Positions 52,394-62,158 of a stretch of 64,000 bases of DNA are shown in pieces (the first letter of the stretch is position 1; every line of letters starts with the position of its first letter). Source of the DNA: Formosa undariae (GTDB taxonomy: Bacteria; Bacteroidota; Bacteroidia; Flavobacteriales; Flavobacteriaceae); contig NZ_JBHMEZ010000032.1 in assembly GCF_042427615.1 (NCBI RefSeq), positions 186,001 through 250,000 on the forward strand, read 5' to 3'. The translations under genes and the position numbers were made by a program. Under the pieces are notes generated by a model. That model made no database searches and was not told the origin of the DNA. It was given only the letters and a program-made list of their open reading frames with translations.

Positions 52394-52669
52394 TTTTAAG
52401 AAAAAACGATCAAATTGTAGGTTTCCCTTAAAAACAAACTGTTATAACGAAATATAACATCTCTGCTTCTACCTTTTAATTTACCGAAACTTTAAAACAG
52501 CAGACTTTTTAAAATGGGTTATCACATTTAATTTATAGTCTAAATATAAATTCTTTCGGAATACATTCTAATTCCATCCTTTTTCGCTAAATTAGTTCCT
52601 ATGCTTGAATATATCTGATTCAATAAAAAGCAACTTCAGTATTAATAAGAAGTCATACAAAAAAACAAC

Positions 52670-53413
52670 TTGAATATGAATTTAGCCGTATTAATAGACG
52701 GAGACAATATACCATCTGCCGACGTTAAGGAAATGATGGAAGAGATTGCAAAATATGGCAATCCAACAATTAAAAGAATATATGGCGATTGGACAAGTCC
52801 GCACTTATCCAAATGGAAAAACCTACTGTTACAGAATGCCATTACGCCTATCCAACAATATGCCTACACTTCTGGTAAAAACGCGACCGATTCTGCGATG
52901 ATTATTGACGCAATGGACATTCTTTATAGCGAAAAAGTAAGCGGATTTTGTCTTGTATCTAGCGATAGTGATTTTACCAAATTAGCAACCAGATTAAGAG
53001 AAGCTGGTATGCAAGTGATAGGCATCGGAGAGAAAAAAACACCAAATCCGTTTATCGTGGCTTGCGATAAATTTATCTACATCGAAATAATAAGAAAGCA
53101 AACCGAAACCGAAAAGAAAGAAAATATTAACCAGAAAGATCTTATAAAAGATAGTATCGATAAAATTACGCCAAAGGTAACCAAACTAATCGCTACAACT
53201 ATTTCAGATTTATCAGACGAAGATGGATGGGCTTTTCTAGGAGACGTTGGAAGTTTACTTCAAAAAAAGCAACCCAATTTTGACTCAAGAAATTATGGGT
53301 TCGAAAAACTTACTCCCTTAATAAAATCTATTGGAGAGTTCGAAATAGACCAAAGAGTAAATCAAAAAAGCAAACATAAATTAATTTATGTAAAAAATAA
53401 TAATGGCGAATAA
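52670..53413 (+). CDS. NYN-domain RNase-like protein with C-terminal OST-HTH/LOTUS domain
   Basis: 247 residues. The N-terminal NYN (PIN-like, LabA-type) domain keeps the acidic residues: AVLIDGDNIPSADVKEMMEE, NATDSAMIIDAMDILYSEKV and LVSSDSDFTKLATRLREAGM. The C-terminal part (LSDEDGWAFLGDVGSLLQKK, QPNFDSRNYGFEKLTPLI) is an OST-HTH (LOTUS) RNA-binding domain. The combination matches bacterial relatives of MARF1 and suggests RNA cleavage or quality control; target unknown. Single gene. Confidence 0.92.
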   Translation: MNMNLAVLIDGDNIPSADVKEMMEEIAKYGNPTIKRIYGDWTSPHLSKWKNLLLQNAITPIQQYAYTSGKNATDSAMIIDAMDILYSEKVSGFCLVSSDSDFTKLATRLREAGMQVIGIGEKKTPNPFIVACDKFIYIEIIRKQTETEKKENINQKDLIKDSIDKITPKVTKLIATTISDLSDEDGWAFLGDVGSLLQKKQPNFDSRNYGFEKLTPLIKSIGEFEIDQRVNQKSKHKLIYVKNNNGE

Positions 53414-53578
53414 TATCAATTCCGCTTTAACTTTTTAACAAAAAAATTGCGTGTTTTATAAGTCAGATTTCTTTACGAAAAATTATGGCTTACAAACACG
53501 CAACATTTAATATACAATTCTTTGTATCTATTTTCTCTATAAAAAACATCCCTTTTAATACAAAAAGGGATATTTAAA

Positions 53579-54460
53579 TTATTTCTTTAAGTTCACGAAA
53601 TAATCAAAGATTTCTGGCACATTTCCGCTTCCCATATCTGCAGCTACTGCCGCTTGAAGGTTAGAAGAAGTCGCTTCTGCAATTGCAGAAGTTGAACCAA
53701 GATCATTCATCATTTGCACAAAATATCCAAGATCTTTATTCGCATTATTAATAGAGAAACCTAAATCACTTACGTTATCTACAGCGTAGTGCTTACAGAA
53801 TTTCATAAATGGAGAATTTGATGGTCCAGAAGACATGATATCAAACAATTGTTGTGTGTCTACTCCTGCAAGTTTCGCAGCTGCGAAAGCCTGAGACATA
53901 GCAACTACAGTTGTCATTCCCATAAAGTTATTAATAAGCTTTGTTGTATGTCCAGCACCAAGAGCTCCTAAATAGAATACGTTTTCACCTTGTTCGTCTA
54001 AAACAGGTTTAACTTTCTCGAAAGTCTCTTTATTTCCAGCGGCCATGATATTAAGTAATCCATCTTTTGCATGAGCAGGTGTACGTCCAAGTGGAGCATC
54101 AATCATACCTGCGCCTTTTTCAGCAAGATCTTTACCAATTTTAATTGTAGATGCAGGAATTGAAGTTCCAAAATCAACTAAAACAGAACCTTCTTTAATA
54201 CCAGCTAAAATACCTTCTTCACCGTAAACAATCTTTTCTACAACAGCAGAAGTTGTAAGACAGAACATTATGATATCGCTTTTTTCAGCTAATTCTTTTG
54301 GTGTAGCAGCTTCAGTAGCATTACCGCGAGCGATAACTTTTGCAACTTCGTCTTTATTAAGATCCATTACGGTTAGTTCGAAACCTCTCTTTTGAAGGTT
54401 TTCAACCATATTACCTCCCATAAGGCCTAGTCCGATAAATCCGATAGTGGGTTTTTTCAT
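53579..54460 (-). CDS. beta-hydroxyacid dehydrogenase (3-hydroxyisobutyrate dehydrogenase-like)
   Basis: 293 residues. Rossmann motif IGFIGLGLMGGNMVENLQKR, substrate motif IDAPLGRTPAHAKDGLLNIM (D-x-P-x-x-G/R) and the catalytic Lys in GAGHTTKLINNFMGM define the family. Members reduce tartronate semialdehyde, glyoxylate, succinic semialdehyde or oxidise 3-hydroxyisobutyrate. The residues do not allow choosing one; tartronate semialdehyde reductase would fit uronate metabolism, but the gene is far from the alginate locus and lacks its operator. Confidence 0.9.
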   Translation of the reverse strand: MKKPTIGFIGLGLMGGNMVENLQKRGFELTVMDLNKDEVAKVIARGNATEAATPKELAEKSDIIMFCLTTSAVVEKIVYGEEGILAGIKEGSVLVDFGTSIPASTIKIGKDLAEKGAGMIDAPLGRTPAHAKDGLLNIMAAGNKETFEKVKPVLDEQGENVFYLGALGAGHTTKLINNFMGMTTVVAMSQAFAAAKLAGVDTQQLFDIMSSGPSNSPFMKFCKHYAVDNVSDLGFSINNANKDLGYFVQMMNDLGSTSAIAEATSSNLQAAVAADMGSGNVPEIFDYFVNLKK

Positions 54461-54491
54461 ATTTAACTTGTTTAAATTATAATTGTTGGCA

Positions 54492-54499
54492 CAAAGATA
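54492..54499 (-). promoter_or_regulatory. -7 element of the beta-hydroxyacid dehydrogenase gene
   Basis: TATCTTTG on the minus strand fits TAnnTTTG and would give a leader of about 25 nt. The remaining 330 bp up to sbcD contain only one more possible element, TATGTTTG on the plus strand at 54715-54722; nothing else is seen. Confidence 0.5.
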
Positions 54500-54828
54500 G
54501 GCATGCTGTTAACATTTACGAAATTATTTTAAAAAAACAATATAAAACCCGTTCTAAACCCATCGCATTCAAAATCGCTGACCTATAATAGTTTATCTAT
54601 ACGTTTACATATTAAAGTTCTCAAAACAAATCAACGTCAATTATACCTACATTAAAAAATGACTTCGATTAAAATCTATCGGTATTAAATATTTCTTTTT
54701 AAAGGAACGTTCATTATGTTTGAATAATTAATGAATGGATTATAAATTCCCACATTTGTAGTACCTCCCCTACTCATATCATTTATGTTGAAAGACATTC
54801 GGAATGTGCAAAAATTAAATTAAACGAC

Positions 54829-56031
54829 ATGAAAATACTTCATACTGCCGATTGGCATTTAGGACACAGATTACACGAACAATCTCAAGTAGAGGAACAA
54901 CTACTATTTTTAGGGTGGTTGGAAAGCTATATCCTGACTAAAAATATTGATGTCTTATTAATTTCGGGAGATGTATTTGATAGTGGTTCGCCATCCAATC
55001 AAAGCTTACACATGTATTATAATTTTTTGATGAAACTTCAAAACACAAACTGTAAGTCGGTAATAATCACAGGGGGAAATCATGATTCGCCTGGTACTTT
55101 GAATGCTCCAAAAGATTTACTAAAAGCATTGTCTATACAGGTTATAGGAAAGGCGTCTGAGCATATAGAAGATGAAGTTTTTGAAATTGATATTAATAAT
55201 GAAAAAGTAATTATTGGAGCGGTTCCTTTTTTACGAGATGGCGATATCAGACGCGCTACCGCTGGTGAAACGTTTGAAGAGCTAACCGACAAATATAAAA
55301 CGGCATTAATACATCACTATGATGGAGTTGCAGAACACTGCCAAAAAATTAATATTACGGAAGCTCCTGTTATAGCCATGGGACATTTATTCGCCATGGG
55401 AGGCTCTGTATCGGATAGTGAGCAAAACATATATGTTGGTACTTTGGGCCATATCGGTGCCGAAGATTTCCCCGCCTACTTCGATTATGTCGCACTAGGA
55501 CATTTACACAGACCACAAATAATTGGAGGAAACGAGAAAGTGAGATATTCTGGATCTCCAAATGTGTTAAGTTTTAGTGAAATTAATTACGATAAAAAAG
55601 TAATTGTATTAACGTTAGAAAACAATAAAATCTCAGCCATTGCAGACGATATTATTCCTGATTTTAGAAACATTGAAAGATTATCGGGAACACTTCAAGA
55701 CTGTATTTCCCAATTTGTAAAGATAGAGACCAACAATTATAATTTAACACCTTGGATAGAAATTGTATTAGACGAACCACATTCTATAAATACAGATGAA
55801 TTAAAAAAAGAAGCTGAGAATTATACCTTCGAAATTTTAAAAATTTCTTTAAAAAAGCAACGAAAAATTAAAGGCATCGAAGAACTCTTAGCTAATAGCA
55901 AATCGATTAAAGAATTACAACCTACAGAAGTTTTTAAACTAAAATGTAAAGAAATGGATTTTGACTTAGACAAAAACCCAAAAGTTATGGATGCGTTTGA
56001 AGAAATCCTACAAGCAGTTAGAAACCAATAA
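54829..56031 (+). CDS. sbcD: exonuclease subunit SbcD
   Basis: 400 residues. Metallophosphoesterase motifs ILHTADWHLGH, LLISGDVFDSG, IITGGNHDSPGT, AMGHLF and YVALGHLHRPQ are those of Mre11/SbcD nucleases, followed by the C-terminal capping domain. With SbcC it cuts hairpins and DNA ends in repair. 12 bp before sbcC. Confidence 0.97.
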   Translation: MKILHTADWHLGHRLHEQSQVEEQLLFLGWLESYILTKNIDVLLISGDVFDSGSPSNQSLHMYYNFLMKLQNTNCKSVIITGGNHDSPGTLNAPKDLLKALSIQVIGKASEHIEDEVFEIDINNEKVIIGAVPFLRDGDIRRATAGETFEELTDKYKTALIHHYDGVAEHCQKINITEAPVIAMGHLFAMGGSVSDSEQNIYVGTLGHIGAEDFPAYFDYVALGHLHRPQIIGGNEKVRYSGSPNVLSFSEINYDKKVIVLTLENNKISAIADDIIPDFRNIERLSGTLQDCISQFVKIETNNYNLTPWIEIVLDEPHSINTDELKKEAENYTFEILKISLKKQRKIKGIEELLANSKSIKELQPTEVFKLKCKEMDFDLDKNPKVMDAFEEILQAVRNQ

Positions 56032-56043
56032 GCGCGTTTAGTC

Positions 56044-59000
56044 ATGAAAATTTTAAAAATAGAATTACAGAATATAAATTCATTAAAATCGGATTCTCCA
56101 AGTGTTATAAACTTTGAAGACGACCATTTTAAAGATGTTGGTTTATTTGCCATCACAGGATCTACTGGTGCAGGAAAAACCACTATTTTAGATGCTATTA
56201 CTATCGCCTTATACCACAGTGTACCTCGATTTAACAATTCTAAAGGTACATTGTTAGATGTTGTAAGTCACGGTGCTAATCATGCTTTTAGTCGTGTTAC
56301 TTTTGAAAATGAAAATGTAATCTACGAAGCCTCTTGGCAAATGCGTTTAGCCCATCATACTACCGGACGCCCGTATGCCAATCCGCAGGAAGAAGTGAGT
56401 TTAAAGAATCTAACTACAAACACCATTTTATCGTCACAAAAACGGGCTGTTATTGCCGACATAATAACCGTGACACAATTGGATTACGGTCAGTTTTTAC
56501 GATCTGTTATGCTTGCGCAAGGTGAATTTGCTTCATTTTTATCGGCTAAAGGCACAGAGAAAGGAAAGCTATTAGAGCAAATTACAGGTGAAGAAATTTA
56601 CAAAAAAATCGGACAAGGAATTTTAGACCGAAAATCTTTAGAAGAAACTAAACTGAAAGATATTCAAGCTAAGATTAATGCTGATGATGTGTTGACAGAT
56701 GATGCTAAAAACGAGTTAAATGAAAGAAATAATCAACTAGATACACAATTAAAAGATTCTGAAAACCAATTAGAAGCGCTTCAACAAATTGTAAGTTGGT
56801 ATGTGAAATCTGAAGAGTTAGCAGTTCAGTCTAAACAACTCGAAGAACATGCTAATATAATCTCGAGTCATCTTGAAAAAAACAAACAAGAATTTGACTT
56901 ATTAGACTTGAATGAAAAAGCAGAACCGTTTAAAGAACTCATTCAGAATTTTAATACCAATAAAAAGCACAGTACAGAAAAAGCCAACCAATTACAAAAA
57001 CTACAGGCGGAGTTAACGGCATTAAACCCTAAGATTGAAATTTTAGATAAATTAAGTACAAAACAAAACGTATTATTAGAAGCATCTAAAAAAGAATTTA
57101 ATGATTGGCAACCGAAGTTTGACGACATTACAAAATTAGATAGTGCGCTAAAAGTAGAAACGGATGATCAAATAAAATCTGAAAAAAAATTAGTCGCATT
57201 AAAACTCGAAATTAAAACGACTAAGGAGGAACAATCGGAACGTTCTAAAGCATTAACTCTAACAGAATCGGAAATCAAAACAAAAGCAGATTTTGTTTCT
57301 GAAAATAAATATTTACTAGAAGTCGACGCAGAATTATCTAATTGGGCAGCAAATTTATCCACTTTAAAAAGTTCTAAAAACACCTTAAATGATCATGCTG
57401 TTTTCGTTACAAACAAACAGAAAGCTATAGCATTAAGGACTTCCGAATTAGATAACAATAAAACATTGCTTAAAAACTCTACAACAGGGATAGAAACTAT
57501 TGCTTCGGAAATTAAAACCATTTCTCTAGAATTAGATAAATATAAATTGTCCGATCTTATCTCTAAAAAAGATAAAATATCTAAAACTGAAGCCGACTGG
57601 AAGCTGTTTAAAAACTATGCAGAAGACACGCTAAAAGAAATAGCCTCTTTAGAAAAGTGCACCACGAATACACAAAAACTGCGATTAGAATTAAAACAGT
57701 TTCAAACAGAACTGGAGCGCTTAACTAAGCAAATAGTCGTGCAAAACACTACAGTTAGCGATGCCGAAAAAATATTAGAATTAGAGAAAAGTATTGCCAA
57801 ATACGATGCAGATCGTAGGCACTTAAAACCAGGACAGCCTTGTGGATTATGCGGTTCTATAGAGCATCCGTTTACAAAACATTTGGAAACTGCTGGCGTT
57901 TCTAAATCAGAATTAGAGGTACAAACACGACGTGCATACTTAAACACACTAACAGAATCTAAATCCAATTTAGAGAAAAAAGAAATTGCATTAAAAACGC
58001 AAATTGAAAATTATAGCTCTCAGATAGAAACCATAAATGCAGATATTACAGCACTTCAATTAAAAGCAAAATCATTAGAATTAAGTTGCGAATTAACAGA
58101 TTCTGAACAAATAAAAATTGAGTTAAGTCAATGTAGAAACACTTTAGAAGCTTTAGACCAGACCATTAAATCTACTCAGAAATTACAATCTCAAAAAGAT
58201 GATTTATCCAAAACACTCGATAAACTAAAATTAGAGATAGAAGTCTTTAAAACAAAGGACACGACACTAAGTGAAACTATTAAAAATGCCGATGAAGAAA
58301 TTGAGCAAAGGCAAAAATCCATTATAAAATTAACGCAGACCACTGCCGTTCTGGAAGAAAATCTAATCTCAAAGCTATCTAGATTCGACTATAAATTACC
58401 AGAAATAGACCATATAAATTCGTTTATAGAAGCCTTAAAGAAAGAAATTAAAAACTTCAATAAAACACAAAAAGATATTGAAGCACTTAAAGGGAAAATT
58501 ACTGTAGGTAATACGGCATTAGAACACCTAGATAAGCAGTTGGTGACCTATATTAATTCTGAAAAAGAATACACAAAAGCGCTAGAAGAAAGTAGAATAA
58601 TAGCAGAAAAAATAAAAGCAGATCGAATTGCTATATTACCACTAGAAGTTACGGTAGAAGGTAAAAGAATACAATTATCGGATACCATTACTCAATTAAC
58701 AAAAAACCTAGATACTTCAAAAAAAGAATTACAAAGCCTTTTAGACACCAAGAGAGAAAAAGAGACATTGCAAAAATCATATGTAATGGACCTAGAAATT
58801 TTAGACAAAGAAAAATCAGCTTTAGACAATACACTTCAATCCTTGCTTAAGGAAAGTAGTTTCTTAAATAGAGAGGATATAGAAAAAGCACTTTTAACTC
58901 CAGAAGACAAACAGAGATTTACACAATCAAAACAGCGATTAAAGGATAATCAACTCAAGTTAAAGACACTACAAGAGGAACATAAAAAAGCATTAGAAAA

Positions 59001-59700
59001 ACTAAACCAAGCTAAAAACTTTGAAACGTCGGAAGCAGATAGTAAATTGGCTTTAAGTGAATTAAAAGCGAAAAGAGATGGATATTCTACTACAAAAGGT
59101 CAGATTAAAGAAGCCTTTAGAAAAGACCAAGAAATTAGAAACAGAAATCAGGACATTTACAAAAAAATAGCTGAACAAGAAAAAGAATGTGGCACTTGGA
59201 GAGCTTTATTTAAATTAATAGGAAATTCTAAAGATGCATTCAATGTCTATGTACAACGTTTAACTTTAAAACATTTGTTAGATCTTGCCAACGTGCATCT
59301 ATACAATTTAAATAAGCGCTATTCTTTAAAAATGGAAGCCGATTACAAGCCTAAGGAAGAGCTTAATTTTAATTTAATTGATCATTACCAAACGGATCAA
59401 GTGCGATTGGTTGATACGTCTAGTGGTGGTGAAAAGTTTATTATTAGCTTAGCTCTGGCTCTAGGATTATCGGATTTAGCGAGTAAAAACGTAAAAATAG
59501 ATTCTTTATTTATTGATGAAGGCTTCGGAACTTTAGATAATAACACCTTAGAAACGGTAATCACAACCTTGGAAACATTACAATCTCAAGGCAAATTAAT
59601 TGGGATTATTTCTCACGTCGAGAATTTAAAAGAACGTATTCCAACTCAAATTCAAATTACAAAGAAAAGTAATGGTGTAAGTACGGTGCAAATCGTATAG
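56044..59700 (+). CDS. sbcC: exonuclease subunit SbcC (Rad50-like)
   Basis: 1218 residues. Walker A in ITGSTGAGKTTILDAIT, two long coiled coils (about 190-560 and 650-1010) around the zinc hook GQPCGLCGSIEHPF, the ABC signature TSSGGEKFIISLALALGLSD, Walker B SLFIDEGFGTLDN and H-loop IISHVENL. Length is slightly above E. coli SbcC. It forms the SbcCD complex with the preceding gene. Confidence 0.97.
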   Translation: MKILKIELQNINSLKSDSPSVINFEDDHFKDVGLFAITGSTGAGKTTILDAITIALYHSVPRFNNSKGTLLDVVSHGANHAFSRVTFENENVIYEASWQMRLAHHTTGRPYANPQEEVSLKNLTTNTILSSQKRAVIADIITVTQLDYGQFLRSVMLAQGEFASFLSAKGTEKGKLLEQITGEEIYKKIGQGILDRKSLEETKLKDIQAKINADDVLTDDAKNELNERNNQLDTQLKDSENQLEALQQIVSWYVKSEELAVQSKQLEEHANIISSHLEKNKQEFDLLDLNEKAEPFKELIQNFNTNKKHSTEKANQLQKLQAELTALNPKIEILDKLSTKQNVLLEASKKEFNDWQPKFDDITKLDSALKVETDDQIKSEKKLVALKLEIKTTKEEQSERSKALTLTESEIKTKADFVSENKYLLEVDAELSNWAANLSTLKSSKNTLNDHAVFVTNKQKAIALRTSELDNNKTLLKNSTTGIETIASEIKTISLELDKYKLSDLISKKDKISKTEADWKLFKNYAEDTLKEIASLEKCTTNTQKLRLELKQFQTELERLTKQIVVQNTTVSDAEKILELEKSIAKYDADRRHLKPGQPCGLCGSIEHPFTKHLETAGVSKSELEVQTRRAYLNTLTESKSNLEKKEIALKTQIENYSSQIETINADITALQLKAKSLELSCELTDSEQIKIELSQCRNTLEALDQTIKSTQKLQSQKDDLSKTLDKLKLEIEVFKTKDTTLSETIKNADEEIEQRQKSIIKLTQTTAVLEENLISKLSRFDYKLPEIDHINSFIEALKKEIKNFNKTQKDIEALKGKITVGNTALEHLDKQLVTYINSEKEYTKALEESRIIAEKIKADRIAILPLEVTVEGKRIQLSDTITQLTKNLDTSKKELQSLLDTKREKETLQKSYVMDLEILDKEKSALDNTLQSLLKESSFLNREDIEKALLTPEDKQRFTQSKQRLKDNQLKLKTLQEEHKKALEKLNQAKNFETSEADSKLALSELKAKRDGYSTTKGQIKEAFRKDQEIRNRNQDIYKKIAEQEKECGTWRALFKLIGNSKDAFNVYVQRLTLKHLLDLANVHLYNLNKRYSLKMEADYKPKEELNFNLIDHYQTDQVRLVDTSSGGEKFIISLALALGLSDLASKNVKIDSLFIDEGFGTLDNNTLETVITTLETLQSQGKLIGIISHVENLKERIPTQIQITKKSNGVSTVQIV

Positions 59701-59725
59701 CATTAAATATTTATAAATAATACTT

Positions 59726-59764
59726 AAAATCTCAAGTGATATATCACTTGAGATTTTTTTTAAA
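59726..59764 (+). terminator. terminator after sbcC
   Basis: AAAATCTCAAGTGAT (59726-59740) pairs perfectly with ATCACTTGAGATTTT (59743-59757), followed by T's. Between it and the promoter at 59995 the 230 bp show no ORF or other structure. Confidence 0.9.
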
Positions 59765-59994
59765 AAAAAGAGCCCAATTAAACACCTAACACCTCATTAA
59801 CAATTACTTATATTTTATTCTTAGTAAAAAAGGCTCTAATGTTAGTAAACACGGACTTCAACCTCAAATCCGTCATATCCGTTAATATTTTATCATACTC
59901 TTAATATTAAACTGTTTTAAGCATAAAATTAATTATATACAAGCTGTTTTGTTGCGACTTTAAAAATAAAAAATCTCTGCATCATTTTTTTTCA

Positions 59995-60023
59995 TATATT
60001 TGGTTAACCAGATTGGTTATCCA
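59995..60023 (+). promoter_or_regulatory. promoter of the secreted CBM-like protein with the alginate-type double operator
   Basis: -7 element TATATTTG (59995-60002), then palindromes TGGTTAACCA (60001-60010) and TGGTTATCCA (60014-60023), 13 bp apart. The -7 element and the first palindrome share two bases, the same layout as at susC and the PL6 gene 43-48 kb away. No -33 TTG stands at the usual distance. Leader about 55 nt. Confidence 0.75.
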
Positions 60024-60063
60024 ATCAAAAAAACAAATATTATAACACTTAAAAACAAAGACT

Positions 60064-61023
60064 ATGAAACAAACTCTACTCTCACTATGCCTAATGGCAT
60101 CATTATCTGTATTTGCTCAAGAAACACAACCTGTTGTGCAAAATGGAAATTTTTATAAAATCGCAAAAAGCTCAGGGAGTGAATGTGGTTGTTCACAATG
60201 GATCAACAAAGATTTAGGAGACCAACCGGGATCATCTACATCAGGACTTACGACTGAAGAGAAGGAATATAACGAGGCTAACGATCCTGACAAAAATGCT
60301 TTAAAATATGATGCTGGACAAGCTGATTTAATTTATCAAGAAATAGCAGTTGTACCAAATAAATACTACATTTTAACTTACGAAGGACGAATTGATAGTG
60401 TCGATGATGACCAAACCCCAAGTGATTTAGAAATTAGAATACTTAAAGGTTCTGCTTATGTTGAGGATTATTCTCCTACTTATTATACAGATGCCACAGA
60501 ACAACCTCAAAGAGATTTTGGTTATCGTGACATTTCAGAAACTGAAAAAACTGAAAACAATTTAATTGAAGAAATTATTAAATATCCAGGAGACAATAAT
60601 CGCGTTTTTTATCAATACACTTTTAATAGTGGAGATGAAACAAGTATTGCTATCATGTCTAGAGGAATTGGTGGTAATGCCGGTTACGGAGACTATAATT
60701 GGTCTACTGGTGATGCAACAAATTATGTTTATTCAATAACTTTAGAAAACATAGGATCTACATTATCTGTAAGTGACAATGCATTTGCAGCTGGTTTAAA
60801 AGTATTCCCTAACCCTGCAAGTTCAAGCATCAATATTAAATCTGGAAACGGTACTCAAATTAACTCTGTAGAATTATACAATGTACTTGGATCTAAAGTA
60901 CTTTCTGCTTCAAACTTAGTTAATAACGCTATCGATGTTTCGGAAATAGCTTCAGGAATTTATATTCTTAAAGTGAATGGAGCAGATAGAACATCTGTAA
61001 GCAAACGTGTTATTATTGAGTAA
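60064..61023 (+). CDS. secreted carbohydrate-binding-like protein with type IX sorting domain, probable alginate-regulon member
   Basis: 319 residues. Signal peptide MKQTLLSLCLMASLSVFAQ. Residues 25-235 resemble the C-terminal domain of the two PKD lipoproteins of the alginate locus: VVQNGNFYKIAKSSGSECGC, a DLIYQEIAVVPNKYYIL strand pair (compare YQVVAVEPGIEYTF and YQEIDVTPGATYVI), and a closing VYSITLENIG. Residues 245-319 are a T9SS type A sorting domain (LKVFPNPASSSINI, VELYNVLGSKV, IASGIYILKV, KRVIIE). It has no lyase motif, so it is probably a binding protein delivered to the cell surface or medium. Its promoter carries the alginate double operator. Function is inferred. Confidence 0.82.
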   Translation: MKQTLLSLCLMASLSVFAQETQPVVQNGNFYKIAKSSGSECGCSQWINKDLGDQPGSSTSGLTTEEKEYNEANDPDKNALKYDAGQADLIYQEIAVVPNKYYILTYEGRIDSVDDDQTPSDLEIRILKGSAYVEDYSPTYYTDATEQPQRDFGYRDISETEKTENNLIEEIIKYPGDNNRVFYQYTFNSGDETSIAIMSRGIGGNAGYGDYNWSTGDATNYVYSITLENIGSTLSVSDNAFAAGLKVFPNPASSSINIKSGNGTQINSVELYNVLGSKVLSASNLVNNAIDVSEIASGIYILKVNGADRTSVSKRVIIE

Positions 61024-61081
61024 CCAAAATCACAAATACTAAACAGGGTCTCCACTTTTAAAGTAGATAACTCTTAAAACT

Positions 61082-61114
61082 AAAAATCTCAGATTTAAAT
61101 AATCTGAGATTTTT
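61082..61114 (+). terminator. terminator after the secreted protein gene
   Basis: AAAAATCTCAGATT (61082-61095) pairs perfectly with AATCTGAGATTTTT (61101-61114), followed by T's. Confidence 0.92.
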
Positions 61115-61199
61115 TTTATTTCAATTTTACGGTTTAAGGGCATATTGTTCTTAATTACCCCTGAACTCCTTTCACATCCTTTTTAAAACAGCTATATAT

Positions 61200-61880
61200 G
61201 ACTCAATCTCGAAAAGTTATAAATGAGAAAAAACACAACAAAACCTCTTGTCGCTTCAGGGTGTTCGAGCGGAGTCGAGAACAGAATATGCATCATATTG
61301 TTTTATTAAACAAATGTCGGCGCAATCTCGAAAAGTTATAAATGAGAAAAAGACAATAAAACGTCTTGTCGCTTCAGAGTGTTCGAGCGGAGTCGAGAAC
61401 AGAACATGCATCATATTGTTTTATTTAAACAAATATCGGCGCAATCTAGAAAAGTTATAAATGAGAAAAAGACAACAAAACGTCTTGTCGCTTCAGGGTG
61501 TTCGAGCGGATTCGAGAACAGAACACGCATCATATTGTTTTATTAAACAAATGTCGGCGAAATCTAGAAAAGTTATAAATGAGAAAAAGACAACAAAACG
61601 TCTTGTCGCTTCAGGGTGTTCGAGCGGAGTCGAGAACAGAATATGCATCATATTGTTTTATTAAACAAATGTCGGCGAAATCTAGAAAAGTTATAAATGA
61701 GATAAAAGACAACAAAACGTCTTGTCGCTTCAGAGTGTTCGAGCGGAGTCGAGAACAGAACATGCATCATATTGTTTTATTAAACAAATGTCGGCGCAAT
61801 CTCGAAAAGTTATAAATGAGAAAAAGTCAATAAAACGTCTTGTCGCTTCAGGGTGTTCGAGCGGAGTCGAGAACAAAAAA
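61200..61880. repeat. tandem array of a 118/119-bp unit, five full copies and a partial sixth
   Basis: The landmark GTTATAAATGAG recurs at 61216, 61335, 61454, 61572, 61690 and 61809 (steps of 119, 119, 118, 118 and 119 bp). Each unit contains CTTGTCGCTTCAGGGTGTTC, then GAGCGGAGTCGAGAACAGAA, then GCATCATATTGTTTTATT and AAACAAATGTCGGCG. Copies differ by a few substitutions and indels. The GTTCGAGCGGAGTCGAGAAC segment is a partial inverted repeat that I recognise as a dispersed element in flavobacterial genomes. No protein is encoded: the unit is not a multiple of three. Function unknown. From 61881 to the rpsT terminator nothing else is seen. Confidence 0.93.
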
Positions 61881-62107
61881 ATAATATGTATTACTTAATA
61901 CATTAATAAATGTAATTACAGCTCTATTTTGAATGATTATATTAAAAGAACCACAAATACTTCTAAAAAGACTTTTAACTCCCTAAGCATTGTAATATTA
62001 TTTAATTCATAAACCACATACCTGTAGTGAGGATACAGTTTAGTTAGTATTGTTTAAAATACTTCTACTTCATGCTAGACTGAGTTCAGAAATATTTTAA
62101 ACACAAA

Positions 62108-62133
62108 AAAGCCTCTCATTTCTGAGAAGCTTT
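62108..62133 (-). terminator. terminator after rpsT
   Basis: AAAGCCTCTCA and TGAGAAGCTTT pair with one mismatch around TTTC; an A-run at 62105-62110 gives U's on the minus strand. Confidence 0.7.
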
Positions 62134-62158
62134 CTGTTATTATATAACTAGGTATGTC

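Noticed and set aside
53579..54460. The beta-hydroxyacid dehydrogenase as an alginate-regulon gene
   Set aside because: Its upstream region has a normal -7 element but no TGGTTNACCA palindrome.
60064..61023. A further alginate lyase
   Set aside because: None of the PL6, PL7 or PL17 active-site motifs is present; the sequence resembles binding domains instead.
61248..61815. Three overlapping ORFs of 67-78 codons with similar peptides in the repeat array
   Set aside because: They arise because a 118/119-bp unit is repeated; the unit is not a multiple of three, so frames change from copy to copy, and no start context or domain is seen.
61200..61880. CRISPR array
   Set aside because: The whole 119-bp unit repeats almost unchanged; there are no short repeats with unique spacers and no cas genes.
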